Assembly: GCA_002791545.1 (NCBI GenBank)
Contig: PFXG01000069.1
Coordinates: 1 to 36,499, forward strand
Direction of reading: 5' to 3'
Source: Zetaproteobacteria bacterium CG_4_9_14_3_um_filter_49_83
GTDB lineage: Bacteria; Pseudomonadota; Zetaproteobacteria; Mariprofundales; Mariprofundaceae
DNA length: 36,499 nt
Shown here one piece after another: positions 1-8,052 of this stretch (position 1 is its first letter; each line of letters opens with the position of its first letter). The notes under the pieces are model-generated. The model saw nothing but the letters and a program-made list of their open reading frames with translations, had not been told where the DNA came from and did no database searches. A program made the translations under genes and the position numbers.

Positions 1-327
1 CACCTGGCTGAAACAGGCATATCCCGAAACATGCTCAGGAACTGCCCGAATCTCACCGATACTCACATAGTCGCTCAATCTCTCCAGCCATTTCTCACAT
101 TGGAATTGCTTCAACTCCTGCTCACTTTGAGCAAATAGCCTCAGCTTTGTCCCCAGAGAAAACTCGGCCGCATCATACTCCGGAAAAGAGACCCCAATCG
201 CTGATTCGCCATCAGCACTTTTGTTCTCCGCCAGCGCAATGTGAATCTGCTGAAACAGCTTTTGCCAAAGAAAGTTCAGTGATATGTCTGAATCGTTCAA
301 TAATGATATTTCTCGATAGGCATTCAT
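1..327 (-). CDS. cas6f: Cas6f/Csy4 CRISPR RNA endonuclease, N-terminal part, cut by window edge
   Basis: This is the first 109 codons of the type I-F crRNA-processing enzyme, which cuts the pre-crRNA beneath the repeat hairpin and stays bound to the 3' handle. The deduced N-terminus (MNAYREISLL...) matches the Csy4 pattern, and a histidine falls at residue 29, the position of the catalytic His of Pseudomonas Csy4. It is followed by the family motif GVSFPEYD and an LGTKLRLF segment. The ATG at 327 has a strong AGGAGG ribosome site, and the gene starts 9 bases after the csy3 stop. The frame stays open to base 1, so about the last 80 residues, including the arginine-rich helix, lie outside. The identity is inferred from position in the operon plus these motifs. 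Confidence 0.9.
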   Translation of the reverse strand, partial: MNAYREISLLNDSDISLNFLWQKLFQQIHIALAENKSADGESAIGVSFPEYDAAEFSLGTKLRLFAQSEQELKQFQCEKWLERLSDYVSIGEIRAVPEHVSGYACFSQV

Positions 328-336
328 CTCGGCCTC

Positions 337-1368
337 CTACTTATCGCTTTCGCCGAATACGCCACCACGAACTAGAACCGCCATAACATAATGCTCATCT
401 TCCAGCCGGCCAAGGCCTTCACCCCGAGCAAACTTATCGAAGAAGGTATAAAAATCCTGTTTATCCTTTGGTGTGCGAAAAGCTTTTCCAAGATTCGTGA
501 CAGCACCATAAGGCTCGATAGCTATAGGGCCAGCGGACGATTCCTGATCAGCGAATTCCGGATACCAGGTATCAATAGTGCGTAAAGCATTGCCTATTTT
601 TTGAGAATGCATCGCTGCAATCTCGTTCACCGAATAGAGAATTTTACTTTTCTTACTCTTGCTGTTGCCTTTGTCCAACACCAGCTCTTCACTCGGGTAG
701 ACTTCCTGCGCTTTCCCCACCTTGGCAAAGCAGTTGATATCCAACATCAGGAAATCATTTTCGCTCGACAGTGCCGTAGCAATTCGCTCAGCAAGAGCAT
801 TAACATCGTCATCGTTTGCATCAAAGTTCCGTACACTGAACTGAGTGGCATCAAATACCCATCGTTGCTGTGCATTTTCATTCAATGCACTAACCTGCAC
901 TTCAATGCTTTCCGCGCCTACACGGTTGCGCCACAAAAAACGTGCGCTGGCTATATTCATGGCATAACGCCGTGCCAGCTCTCTGAATCCTTCTCTACTG
1001 ATGTAATCTTTGGTTGCTGCCTTGTAGCTCTGATTGAATGCAGCATTATTACAGGCAGATGGGTGCTCAACACCGCCCAACACTTTTAAGGAAAAATGTA
1101 ATTTAAGCGTATCCTGATCTGCTCCCAGAGCGCACGAATCGACCCTCTGCAAATTCGCCTTTTCAACTTCAGCATTCAATTTGACCGGATCATTCTGTAT
1201 TGCTGGCTTCAAACGGTTTGAAATGGTTCCCCTGACAGATTTCTCTTGTAAATTCAAAGGTGTTGCCTGTTCTCGACTCTCCCATGATGTGCCATACATA
1301 TACCCATCGGATGGAACCAGTTTTTTTTCAAATGCCAGTACTGATGCAATGTTTTCTTTTTTAGCCAT
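337..1368 (-). CDS. csy3: Csy3 / Cas7f, backbone subunit of the type I-F Cascade
   Basis: This 343-residue protein is the type I-F Cas7 family member that polymerises in about six copies along the crRNA spacer to form the Cascade filament. The start MAKKENIASVLAFEKKLVPS and the following SDGYMYGTSW segment are typical of Csy3, as is the length of about 340. The central GFRELARRYAMNIASARFLWRNR stretch is the conserved RNA-binding region. The ATG at 1368 is preceded by AGGAGATAAATC. A 37-base gap separates it from csy2; this A/T-rich gap is the largest within the effector part of the operon. No defect is seen. Confidence 0.93.
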   Translation of the reverse strand: MAKKENIASVLAFEKKLVPSDGYMYGTSWESREQATPLNLQEKSVRGTISNRLKPAIQNDPVKLNAEVEKANLQRVDSCALGADQDTLKLHFSLKVLGGVEHPSACNNAAFNQSYKAATKDYISREGFRELARRYAMNIASARFLWRNRVGAESIEVQVSALNENAQQRWVFDATQFSVRNFDANDDDVNALAERIATALSSENDFLMLDINCFAKVGKAQEVYPSEELVLDKGNSKSKKSKILYSVNEIAAMHSQKIGNALRTIDTWYPEFADQESSAGPIAIEPYGAVTNLGKAFRTPKDKQDFYTFFDKFARGEGLGRLEDEHYVMAVLVRGGVFGESDK

Positions 1369-1405
1369 GATTTATCTCCTGTTGTTTGTGTTTTTTTGTA
1401 GTTGT

Positions 1406-2305
1406 TTATTCGTTTGGTTTATTTTGCTGACAACGGTACAGATTACTTTCTAAATCCGTGTGGTAGTGCCAAAGGATCTCATCCAGAGATTGGATTCGAT
1501 GGGGCATGCGGAATTCGCCCAACGTCACGACGCTTTCTGCAAACCGATGAGGAATATCTGGATCGCGCTGATTTTTTGCCTGTCCTAACTCGCTTATGCC
1601 GTGGAATCCCGTGGCAACAGGTACAATCCAACCGGATGTTTTACGATGGCTTGACCATATCGTATTCCCATCGTCATCTTTATCACAGTGGTGATGAACA
1701 GCCAGATAATCGAGCAGCCCATCCAGTGCATCGAGCCCATTTTTCATTGCATCAAGCATCAGTTCACGTCGCTCAATGATGGCATAACCGGGCATGAGTT
1801 TACGGGTCAGCTTGCGCAGATCAGTATCGTTTCCCTCCTCTGTTCTGAAAGCAACAGGAGCTTCAAAAGAGAGAATATCTCCGCCTGCTATTTTCATGGA
1901 TGCATGAAGATGATGAGAAATCTGATCAAGCAAAATTTTCTCATCATCTTTATCGACTCCGGAATACTCAATGAGTAGGGAAACCTCCAAATGACAACGA
2001 GCCTCTTCGATAAATGCTGGTCTGGAGCCATCTTTATCCAATGGATTACCTGTTCCGATAATTGAATGGACATAATCACCAGTGCCCTTGTAGGTCTGCA
2101 AATCCATTTCATGTGTCACTACTGCCACGTTCTGAAATACAGCAGTTTCCAAAGAAGTTGCATTCACTTTTCGTTGTAAGGCATGTATTGCACCCAACCA
2201 GGCTGTCATGGCTGGAAAGCCAATCGTAAACGGGCTCGACAACGCATTGGCATTATGAACCTTGATGTGCGGCAGTAATATTAGCCGCCTGATATCGCCA
2301 ATCAT
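1406..2305 (-). CDS. csy2: Csy2 / Cas5f, crRNA 5'-handle binding subunit
   Basis: This 299-residue protein is the type I-F Cas5-family subunit that caps the 5' handle of the crRNA and pairs with Csy1 at the Cascade foot. The N-terminus (RRLILLPHIKVHNANALSSPFTIGFPAMTAWLGAIHAL) is strongly Csy2-like. The later segments DILSFEAPVAFR, RKLMPGYAIIERR and SGWIVPVATGFHGIS also match the family. Its ATG overlaps the csy1 stop by 4 bases (ATGA), so the two are probably translationally coupled. The gene contains a 14-bp perfect inverted repeat at 1907-1950, listed separately. Confidence 0.9.
   Translation of the reverse strand: MIGDIRRLILLPHIKVHNANALSSPFTIGFPAMTAWLGAIHALQRKVNATSLETAVFQNVAVVTHEMDLQTYKGTGDYVHSIIGTGNPLDKDGSRPAFIEEARCHLEVSLLIEYSGVDKDDEKILLDQISHHLHASMKIAGGDILSFEAPVAFRTEEGNDTDLRKLTRKLMPGYAIIERRELMLDAMKNGLDALDGLLDYLAVHHHCDKDDDGNTIWSSHRKTSGWIVPVATGFHGISELGQAKNQRDPDIPHRFAESVVTLGEFRMPHRIQSLDEILWHYHTDLESNLYRCQQNKPNE
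1907..1950. repeat. 14-bp perfect inverted repeat inside csy2
   Basis: Arm AAGATGATGAGAAA at 1907-1920 is exactly complementary to the arm at 1937-1950, with a 16-base loop. In the csy2 reading frame the arms encode parts of the acidic DKDDEK segment and of the ISHHLH segment. A small TTCATG-GATG-CATGAA hairpin lies directly beside it at 1893-1908. A transcript of this region could form a stable hairpin. No oligo-U tract follows, so it is not a terminator. Confidence 0.75.
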
Positions 2306-3564
2306 CGTAACCCCTCCCGATTTTCAGATACAAGTTCGTGAATATGAACGCGTTCTGCCTCGCCCAATTTGTAAGCATGCTTACCCATTAACTTTTCATA
2401 AGAACGGATGATCCAACTGGAAATTTCCATGCAGAGTTTATCCAACCACTCACTTTCTTCTTCACGTGTTTGTTGGAACTCATCACAAAGCCAAACTTTC
2501 TGATGCGGCTTTAAATGCGATAGTTCCGGTCGGTATTGCTCGGCAGATACCAATCGCACTACCCACATTCGATCAATCATTCGATCTACCAATTCCTGAA
2601 CCCGATAATCTCGACCTTCTCTGATGTTTTTGTTGTTATAATCTGTTTTGAACAGTTTGTGCAGGGCATCGAAAACCTCCCTGCATTCGTAATAGCGAAA
2701 TGATTCACCGAAAAAATTCTGCTTGGGAAAGTGAATCTTCTGTTTGTTCAGCGCAGGAGGGGCAGAGAGCAGCAAATGTGCCTTTCCTCCATTTTGATTG
2801 TTTAACACACTGATGTTTTGAGGCTTGGTTCCACCGTAACCAATTGTGGAGAGGCCGTACAATTCAGGAAACCCCTGTTCACTGAACTCATTTTTCCTTT
2901 TCAGGTCTCGCAACGACTTTAATTCATCAGAGAAACGCATGGAATCAATGCGCTTTCTCAGCTCAAAGATAAGCCCGGAATTACTCAATATAGAAAGTTG
3001 GTGATAGTTGGCATCAACAGGGAAGTAAACTTGCTTGATTTTAGAACTGGTAATACTTCCACTCCCATCACCGGCTTCTATCATTGCCAGGAAACCGTTT
3101 TTCAACGTTTGATAGTCTTCAGCTTCAATCGATAACAATGTTTCCGAAAGCTCTGATTCCTTCTGAATATGATCGATAAGCTTCCTGCCATCCGCCATTT
3201 CAAGCGTAAGAAACTTGTATACATCCAAAGCAGCTGCATTTCCCAACGCATCCGTTTCAGCAGCAGCATTGCCACTTCTTAAATATCCATCACGCATCAA
3301 ATGAGCATCAGCAATAACTGGTGTTGCATATCCATTTCTATTCTTACGCGCACTAGGGTGGCTGAATGTGCAAGGGTGCGTAGACAATGACATTTGCCCC
3401 GCGCGTTTTGCTGCATTTGGCAGCCAGACTTCAAATGAAAACAACTGCTCACACAGTGCGTTTTTTTCATGAACCGTCACTTCATCCATCAAAGTCGTGA
3501 TGTTCTTTTTTCGCCAGGCCTCTTTTCGATCTTCAAAAAATATTTTTATTGCCGGATCTACCAT
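2302..3564 (-). CDS. csy1: Csy1 / Cas8f, large subunit of the type I-F Cascade
   Basis: This 420-residue protein is the type I-F large subunit, which recognises the PAM and helps open target DNA. It is recognised from its place between cas2-3 and csy2 and from Csy1-type features: the N-terminal helical part, the HPSARKNRNGYATPVIADAHLMRDGYLRSGN region around residues 70-100 and the C-terminal ISSWIIRSYEKLMG helix. The length is normal for the family (about 430). The ATG at 3564 lies 11 bases after the cas2-3 stop and behind a strong GGGAGGAG site. It ends overlapping csy2 by 4 bases. No truncation is visible. Confidence 0.88.
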   Translation of the reverse strand: MVDPAIKIFFEDRKEAWRKKNITTLMDEVTVHEKNALCEQLFSFEVWLPNAAKRAGQMSLSTHPCTFSHPSARKNRNGYATPVIADAHLMRDGYLRSGNAAAETDALGNAAALDVYKFLTLEMADGRKLIDHIQKESELSETLLSIEAEDYQTLKNGFLAMIEAGDGSGSITSSKIKQVYFPVDANYHQLSILSNSGLIFELRKRIDSMRFSDELKSLRDLKRKNEFSEQGFPELYGLSTIGYGGTKPQNISVLNNQNGGKAHLLLSAPPALNKQKIHFPKQNFFGESFRYYECREVFDALHKLFKTDYNNKNIREGRDYRVQELVDRMIDRMWVVRLVSAEQYRPELSHLKPHQKVWLCDEFQQTREEESEWLDKLCMEISSWIIRSYEKLMGKHAYKLGEAERVHIHELVSENREGLR

Positions 3565-3575
3565 TTCTCCTCCCT

Positions 3576-6500
3576 TTATAATCCATACAGACCAAGCTGA
3601 TCCGAATATCCGTATTCCTGATTCTCTCGATCAACAAAGCTCAACTCGCCATAGCGAAGTGAAACAGATTTCTCATCGCTATCACGAGCTTCCGCCTGCT
3701 GGGTTAATAACTGTTTATAACTGCGGAACAGCCACAACCTGTTTTGCTCATTCTCACTGAGCTTCTGATGCGCTATTTGCAAAATGCCCTCCCTATTGAC
3801 CGGATAGCCACGATCATCTTTTTCGATAAACAAAAAGCACTCTTCATCCGGATCATACATCAAAAACAGCTTGGTTGTAGGTTCGCTTTTGCGGAATGGA
3901 TTGAGTACCTGCGGCAATGCAGTTAAATACCAGCATCCGGTCAAGTAACCCTGTAGGTTTTCCGGGCCTAAGCCTTGATAACTGGTAAGTTGCATCTCAG
4001 TTACCTTGTGCTCTAAGTCCGTCAGTGAATGCCGGAACTCCAACTTTTCTGGCTTTTGAATTCGTGGAATGGCATTGATACTTTTCGCAAGGGCATCGGT
4101 ATTGATGAGTTCGCGCAGATCATGCGTATCAAGTTGCTGCATCTCTTCATAACCCGGACGACAAAAATATTTCTGACCTGAGCGGTTACCATCTTTAATG
4201 GCTTTCCAGTTATATTGAAGCAATCCGATATTAGGGGAGACTGCCGCTCCCTCCCGGTGCCGCCGTACTCGCCCCGCCAACTGGATAATTGATCGATAAG
4301 ATGATGGCTCAACGATTGCCCAGTCGAAGTCATGGTCTCGCCCGACCTCTTCAACTGGTGTAGCCACCAAAATAAATATCACCTGTTTTGCTTTGCTATG
4401 ATCCAAATGGTTACGAATGACCGAATCGTTAAATGCCTTTGGCTCAGTACCAGCAGCTTCTTTGCGTTTGAGTATGCGATCCAGGTGTTTCTCCTGCTCA
4501 TGCCGAAGCAGCAAAACCTGTTGAGAATGGTAAGCCATCACCTTGACATCAATATCTTCAGGCCAATCACATATCATAAGGTGTCTGCTTAACGCGATAC
4601 ACGGTGGAATATTAGCCACTCGCACAACGCCAAATGAAACCTTACAACCTGTTTTCCGGTCCTGTGTATGGTGGAATTTATGCTTTGCCAGAACAGCTTG
4701 CTTAATCTTGGAAAAATACCGTTCCTGTTTGGTTAACTCGCTATCGAATTCGCACTCATCCACAATTTCCTGACATTCAACGATTTCGCCTATACGTCGG
4801 GCAGGCTGCTCTACCAATTTTGCAACACGTTTGGCAATAAACTGCCTGTGCTTTTCACGATAGGCATCGATAGCCTGCGGACTCAGTGTTTCTCCAACGG
4901 TTTCAACGCGCGTGTTGAACTCATCGATCCAGGCGCATCCGATTTGTTTATCCGCATCACGCGTTTGGCTAAACAATAGCCATCCTGCGCGGTATGCATT
5001 GAAATACCCCTCTGCCAAATCAGGAGGAATCGTTGCCGATGAAATCATCACCTTTCGACCCAGCATACCAGCCAAATGAATTAATCGGCCAATGGCAATC
5101 AGATCACTGCCGGTAAAGTCATCAACCTCATCAATCACCAAATCCGAGGACATCAAACGCAAGCTTGGTAAAATATATCTTCCTCCCCGTTTGGTTTCTG
5201 TCGCCGCCATCATGTGATCAATGGTGCAGGCAAGCACAGGAGCATAAAGAAATTTTCTATCTCGCTCCTGAGTCAGAACTGTTGCCAATCCTTCTTCAGG
5301 AATATCGCAATCGAAATGGACTTCCTCATCCAGCAATGACTGCGAAGATTCAGATCCCAGTTGTTCATCATTTAAGTTTTCGTCGGAATTCATATTTTGA
5401 TGATGAAGCTCCATAACCGCTCTGGAACCAATCAGAACGGCCAACTCGCTGCTATCAAGGCGGATACGTTCACGATATTCGTCGCCTGTTTGCAGCGTTA
5501 GCGTACGTAAACCCAGGGCAAGGATATACCGCAAGCTTTCACCATCTTTCGACAATGCCCGCATCACCTTGGCATTGGCAAATGTTTTACCGCAACCGGT
5601 ACTGGCCATATTGACGGCAAAAAAACCATAATGCGATTTGGCATGCGATTCCCGCCAGGCTTTTATCTTCTCAACCGCTTTATCCTGCCAGCGAAATGCA
5701 GAACGACTCGGCTTTTTTAATGCCTGTATATCTTCTGCTAACGGTGGCTCGCACTCAAAAGCAGGCAACAAGTGAGCTGTGCGCAAAGCATGTGTGGAAA
5801 CACCAACAAGATGTTCATCCAGTTTCTGTTTGAATTGTTTTGTTTTCCTGTCCGTATTGGCAAATAGACTTGTTGTATCCTGCCATTGCGGATCAGCACT
5901 CTGCGACGAGTAGTAATGATCACCCAACATCAGGCACAGGCGTGCATGGTGAAGCACAATGCGATAGCTACCATCATTCATGCTTTGCTCGACTAAAGGC
6001 AAACAACTTTGCAAGCGATCTGCCCACTTCTTCACCTGCTTTAACCATCTGGAAGATTGACTTAACAAGCCTTGAGGGAACTCAAAACAAGCTGCCAGTC
6101 TTTTCTGATAATCCTTTTCATCTCCCTGGTTTTCATAGCCCCACGCTTTAGTCACTCGCTTCAGAAGCTGAGCAATATCCGGTGCTGGTTCACCCAGCCA
6201 CTCCTTTCTTGTAACACTCTGATCATGTGAAAAGTTAGGCAGCCGATGATGAGAAACAATCAGCCATGAAAGTAGTTGTGCTGCCGGTGGAAGTTGATCC
6301 AAGGGCTTTTCTTCCTGCAATGCAACGATTGCTTTTAATTGCGATTCATCCAACTGACCATCAATCAACTTTTCTAACCAAGCCGAATCACCCTCTTGAT
6401 TTTGACAACTGTTTATCAACGCATGCAATATCAAACAGGAAATCCACTCATGGCGAATAGGGTCGCCCAACATAGACGATTTTTTAAGTTTTTGCTGAAA

Positions 6501-6887
6501 CAGAGCTGTCGCTTTACCCCAGTCATGAAACAAAGCTGCAAGCGCTGCAAGTGCTTTAATCAGTGGTAGGTAATGCCAGTCGTTCTCAAACTGGGTGACC
6601 ATTTTTTGCGTGCTATTCACTGGCACAATCCCCTGTTCATTAAACCTGCTTCGATTACCCACCACCCAGATCAACTCGCTGCGCGAACGGCTCCTGATCC
6701 AATGGCAGGAAACCGCTGTGCTTTTGCTCGCCGTCTGGCGCAGCATCTTTTTCACTGTGTTCAGGCCATCCTCGGTGATCACAGTCTGCCATGTGTTATC
6801 GCCAATGCGATCAGCAAAGGCATCGAGCACTCGCCGGGTTTTCTTCAGGGCATTCTTTTCGCACTGGGAGATAAACGTCACCATCAT
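3576..6887 (-). CDS. cas3: Cas2-3 fusion: adaptation subunit plus HD nuclease-helicase
   Basis: This 1103-residue protein is the type I-F hallmark fusion. Residues 1 to about 90 form the Cas2-like domain. An HD nuclease follows, with FHDWGK at 120-125 and RHEW at 145-148. The SF2 helicase has Walker A STGCGKT at 429-435, motif II DEVD at 586-589, SSAT at 616-619 and motif VI QLAGRVRRHR at 869-878. DEVD rather than DEAH is usual for I-F. It degrades Cascade-marked DNA and joins Cas1 in spacer acquisition. The start ATG overlaps the Bro-N gene stop by 4 bases (ATGA); a second ATG follows immediately. All key motifs are intact. Confidence 0.95.
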   Translation of the reverse strand: MMVTFISQCEKNALKKTRRVLDAFADRIGDNTWQTVITEDGLNTVKKMLRQTASKSTAVSCHWIRSRSRSELIWVVGNRSRFNEQGIVPVNSTQKMVTQFENDWHYLPLIKALAALAALFHDWGKATALFQQKLKKSSMLGDPIRHEWISCLILHALINSCQNQEGDSAWLEKLIDGQLDESQLKAIVALQEEKPLDQLPPAAQLLSWLIVSHHRLPNFSHDQSVTRKEWLGEPAPDIAQLLKRVTKAWGYENQGDEKDYQKRLAACFEFPQGLLSQSSRWLKQVKKWADRLQSCLPLVEQSMNDGSYRIVLHHARLCLMLGDHYYSSQSADPQWQDTTSLFANTDRKTKQFKQKLDEHLVGVSTHALRTAHLLPAFECEPPLAEDIQALKKPSRSAFRWQDKAVEKIKAWRESHAKSHYGFFAVNMASTGCGKTFANAKVMRALSKDGESLRYILALGLRTLTLQTGDEYRERIRLDSSELAVLIGSRAVMELHHQNMNSDENLNDEQLGSESSQSLLDEEVHFDCDIPEEGLATVLTQERDRKFLYAPVLACTIDHMMAATETKRGGRYILPSLRLMSSDLVIDEVDDFTGSDLIAIGRLIHLAGMLGRKVMISSATIPPDLAEGYFNAYRAGWLLFSQTRDADKQIGCAWIDEFNTRVETVGETLSPQAIDAYREKHRQFIAKRVAKLVEQPARRIGEIVECQEIVDECEFDSELTKQERYFSKIKQAVLAKHKFHHTQDRKTGCKVSFGVVRVANIPPCIALSRHLMICDWPEDIDVKVMAYHSQQVLLLRHEQEKHLDRILKRKEAAGTEPKAFNDSVIRNHLDHSKAKQVIFILVATPVEEVGRDHDFDWAIVEPSSYRSIIQLAGRVRRHREGAAVSPNIGLLQYNWKAIKDGNRSGQKYFCRPGYEEMQQLDTHDLRELINTDALAKSINAIPRIQKPEKLEFRHSLTDLEHKVTEMQLTSYQGLGPENLQGYLTGCWYLTALPQVLNPFRKSEPTTKLFLMYDPDEECFLFIEKDDRGYPVNREGILQIAHQKLSENEQNRLWLFRSYKQLLTQQAEARDSDEKSVSLRYGELSFVDRENQEYGYSDQLGLYGL

Positions 6888-7750
6888 TTGGGGTTGCCTT
6901 TATTACTCTTGATGCGCGGTTTTTTATCAGGAACCAGATAGTTTTCAGAGGTAATGACTTTTCTTCCGGTCTTTGTTTCCAGTTCCTTGCGTGCGTTATT
7001 AGCGATGCGTCCCCCGGATTTTGCCGCTATGGTGTTTTCATTCATGCCGGTCGCATCGACGCTTTCAGCGATCTGCCGGGTAGAGAGTTCGGCCAGGGCG
7101 GTGAAGATAAGCTCGGCTTCACTCATGTGGTCGCGCAGGTTCTGGCTTTTGAGGCCTTTCAGGTCTTTGTGTTGCCTGATACCGACCTCAGCCCATTCCT
7201 GATGAATGATGTTGGTGAGGATGGCGAATTCCTCGCCCTGTTTGATATCGTGTTCGGACCAGTAATCGGTGAGTTTGTTGCGGGTCTCCTGTCCGGTCAT
7301 ACGCCTTTGAATCCACTTTTCACTGCGGCCGTGCTTTTGCCAGGTGGAGCGGGCGCGATCAAGGGAGCGGGAAGGGTCGGCCATCTCCTGCATGCGTTCG
7401 TAGCCTACTTTGGCCAGCCAGAGTTTGATGGGCTCGGCCTTGGGGCTGGGTACGGACTGCACCAGCCGCAGCAGGGTTTCGGCGGTGGCAACGTCGGTAA
7501 GCCTCTGTTTGCCATCTGTGGCCGTCATCTTCAACTGGTGACAATTTGTCACCAGTTGACTGCCCTCCGCAGCCAAACGCTGTTTGAGCTTGTTCCAGTA
7601 CTTTCGTGCAGTCTGTGGATTGGATTGCCGGGTCAATACCTGCACGATATCGATCACCGAAAACCACCAGATTTCAGCTTCTTCGTCATAAATCCGGCGA
7701 ATTTTGTAATCCTCGAATAAGGCCATATCCATCTGCATACCCTCTTTCAC
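6884..7750 (-). CDS. Bro-N-family (phage antirepressor-like) protein inside the cas operon
   Basis: This 288-residue protein has an N-terminal Bro-N domain (about residues 4-110: ALFEDYKIRRIYDEE, IWWFSVIDIVQVLT, RKYWNKLKQRL, SQLVTNCHQLKM, SVPSPKAEPIKLWLA). A C-terminal part of the kind seen in chromosomal BRO proteins follows (GGRIANNARKELETKTGRKV). Bro-N domains bind DNA and are shuffled among phage antirepressors. I choose the GTG at 7750: it lies 8 bases after GGAG and overlaps the KilA-N stop as GTGA. The ATG at 7756 sits only 2 bases from that site. The gene end overlaps cas2-3 by ATGA, so it is coupled on both sides. Its role in this operon is unknown; a regulator or accessory adaptation factor is speculation. 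Confidence 0.85.
   Translation of the reverse strand: MKEGMQMDMALFEDYKIRRIYDEEAEIWWFSVIDIVQVLTRQSNPQTARKYWNKLKQRLAAEGSQLVTNCHQLKMTATDGKQRLTDVATAETLLRLVQSVPSPKAEPIKLWLAKVGYERMQEMADPSRSLDRARSTWQKHGRSEKWIQRRMTGQETRNKLTDYWSEHDIKQGEEFAILTNIIHQEWAEVGIRQHKDLKGLKSQNLRDHMSEAELIFTALAELSTRQIAESVDATGMNENTIAAKSGGRIANNARKELETKTGRKVITSENYLVPDKKPRIKSNKGNPK
7531..7559. repeat. Perfect 29-bp palindrome inside the Bro-N gene
   Basis: Arm TCAACTGGTGACAA at 7531-7544, one centre base at 7545, and the exact complementary arm TTGTCACCAGTTGA at 7546-7559. It encodes the motif QLVTNCHQL (about residues 65-73) of the Bro-N protein. The symmetry is in codon phase: the Gln and Leu codons of one side pair with the Leu and Gln codons of the other, Val with His, Thr with Cys. 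The opposite strand therefore reads QLVTICHQL. No U-tract follows in the direction of transcription. It could act as an operator or an RNA hairpin. Confidence 0.9.
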
Positions 7751-8052
7751 TGGCATCTCTCCTTGATCATGCTTCCGGTTTTGGCAATTCGCTCTTTCAC
7801 GCTGAGTTTATAGCTGTTCAGACCCGCCTGACTTTTAATTGTGGCGAATTCGCCATAATTAAAATCAGGATTGTGTACCGACTCCCATATCCCCAGAAAT
7901 TCGACTGTATTACGATTGCGCAACCAATCGGAGATAAAGAAATCACCATCCTTGGCTTTGAGCATGTCCGTCAACGAGATGTAATCCTGATGGCCGGAAG
8001 TCATGATTCTTATTTCAGCGTCCAGCACCTCGATTTTCTTTACCTTGCTCAT
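7747..8052 (-). CDS. Short KilA-N domain protein (C-terminal half missing)
   Basis: This 101-residue protein matches the start of chromosomal KilA-N proteins: HQDYISLTDML at 21-31, FISDWLRNRNTVEFLGIWE at 39-57, HNPDFNYGEFATIKSQAGLNSY at 60-81. Full family members run to about 280 residues and continue with an ATGAIG...GRYGGTYAH region. Here the match fades after KERIAKTGS and the protein stops at ERCQ. The ATG at 8052 overlaps the upstream small gene by ATGA and has AGGAG 7 bases ahead; the stop overlaps the Bro-N GTG. It is either a truncated remnant or a deliberately small DNA-binding protein. Intact ribosome sites and overlaps favour translation. Confidence 0.75.
   Translation of the reverse strand: MSKVKKIEVLDAEIRIMTSGHQDYISLTDMLKAKDGDFFISDWLRNRNTVEFLGIWESVHNPDFNYGEFATIKSQAGLNSYKLSVKERIAKTGSMIKERCQ
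7827..7869. repeat. 43-base near-perfect palindrome inside the KilA-N gene
   Basis: The core TGGCGAATTCGCCA (7842-7855) is fully palindromic. Beyond one G/T mismatch (7841/7856), eight more bases pair (7833-7840 with 7857-7864). After a single unpaired C at 7832, five more pair (7827-7831 with 7865-7869). It encodes the hallmark segment PDFNYGEFATIKSQ of the KilA-N protein (about residues 62-75) and is in codon phase, so the opposite strand reads FNCGEFAIIK. A second hairpin, CGATTG-N6-CAATCG at 7913-7930, covers the DWLRNR motif of the same gene. Confidence 0.88.

Noticed and set aside
2371-2429. Short perfect palindromes GTAAGCATGCTTAC (2371-2384) and TGGAAATTTCCA (2418-2429) in csy1
   Set aside because: Palindromes of 12-14 bases are expected a few times in 36 kb by chance.
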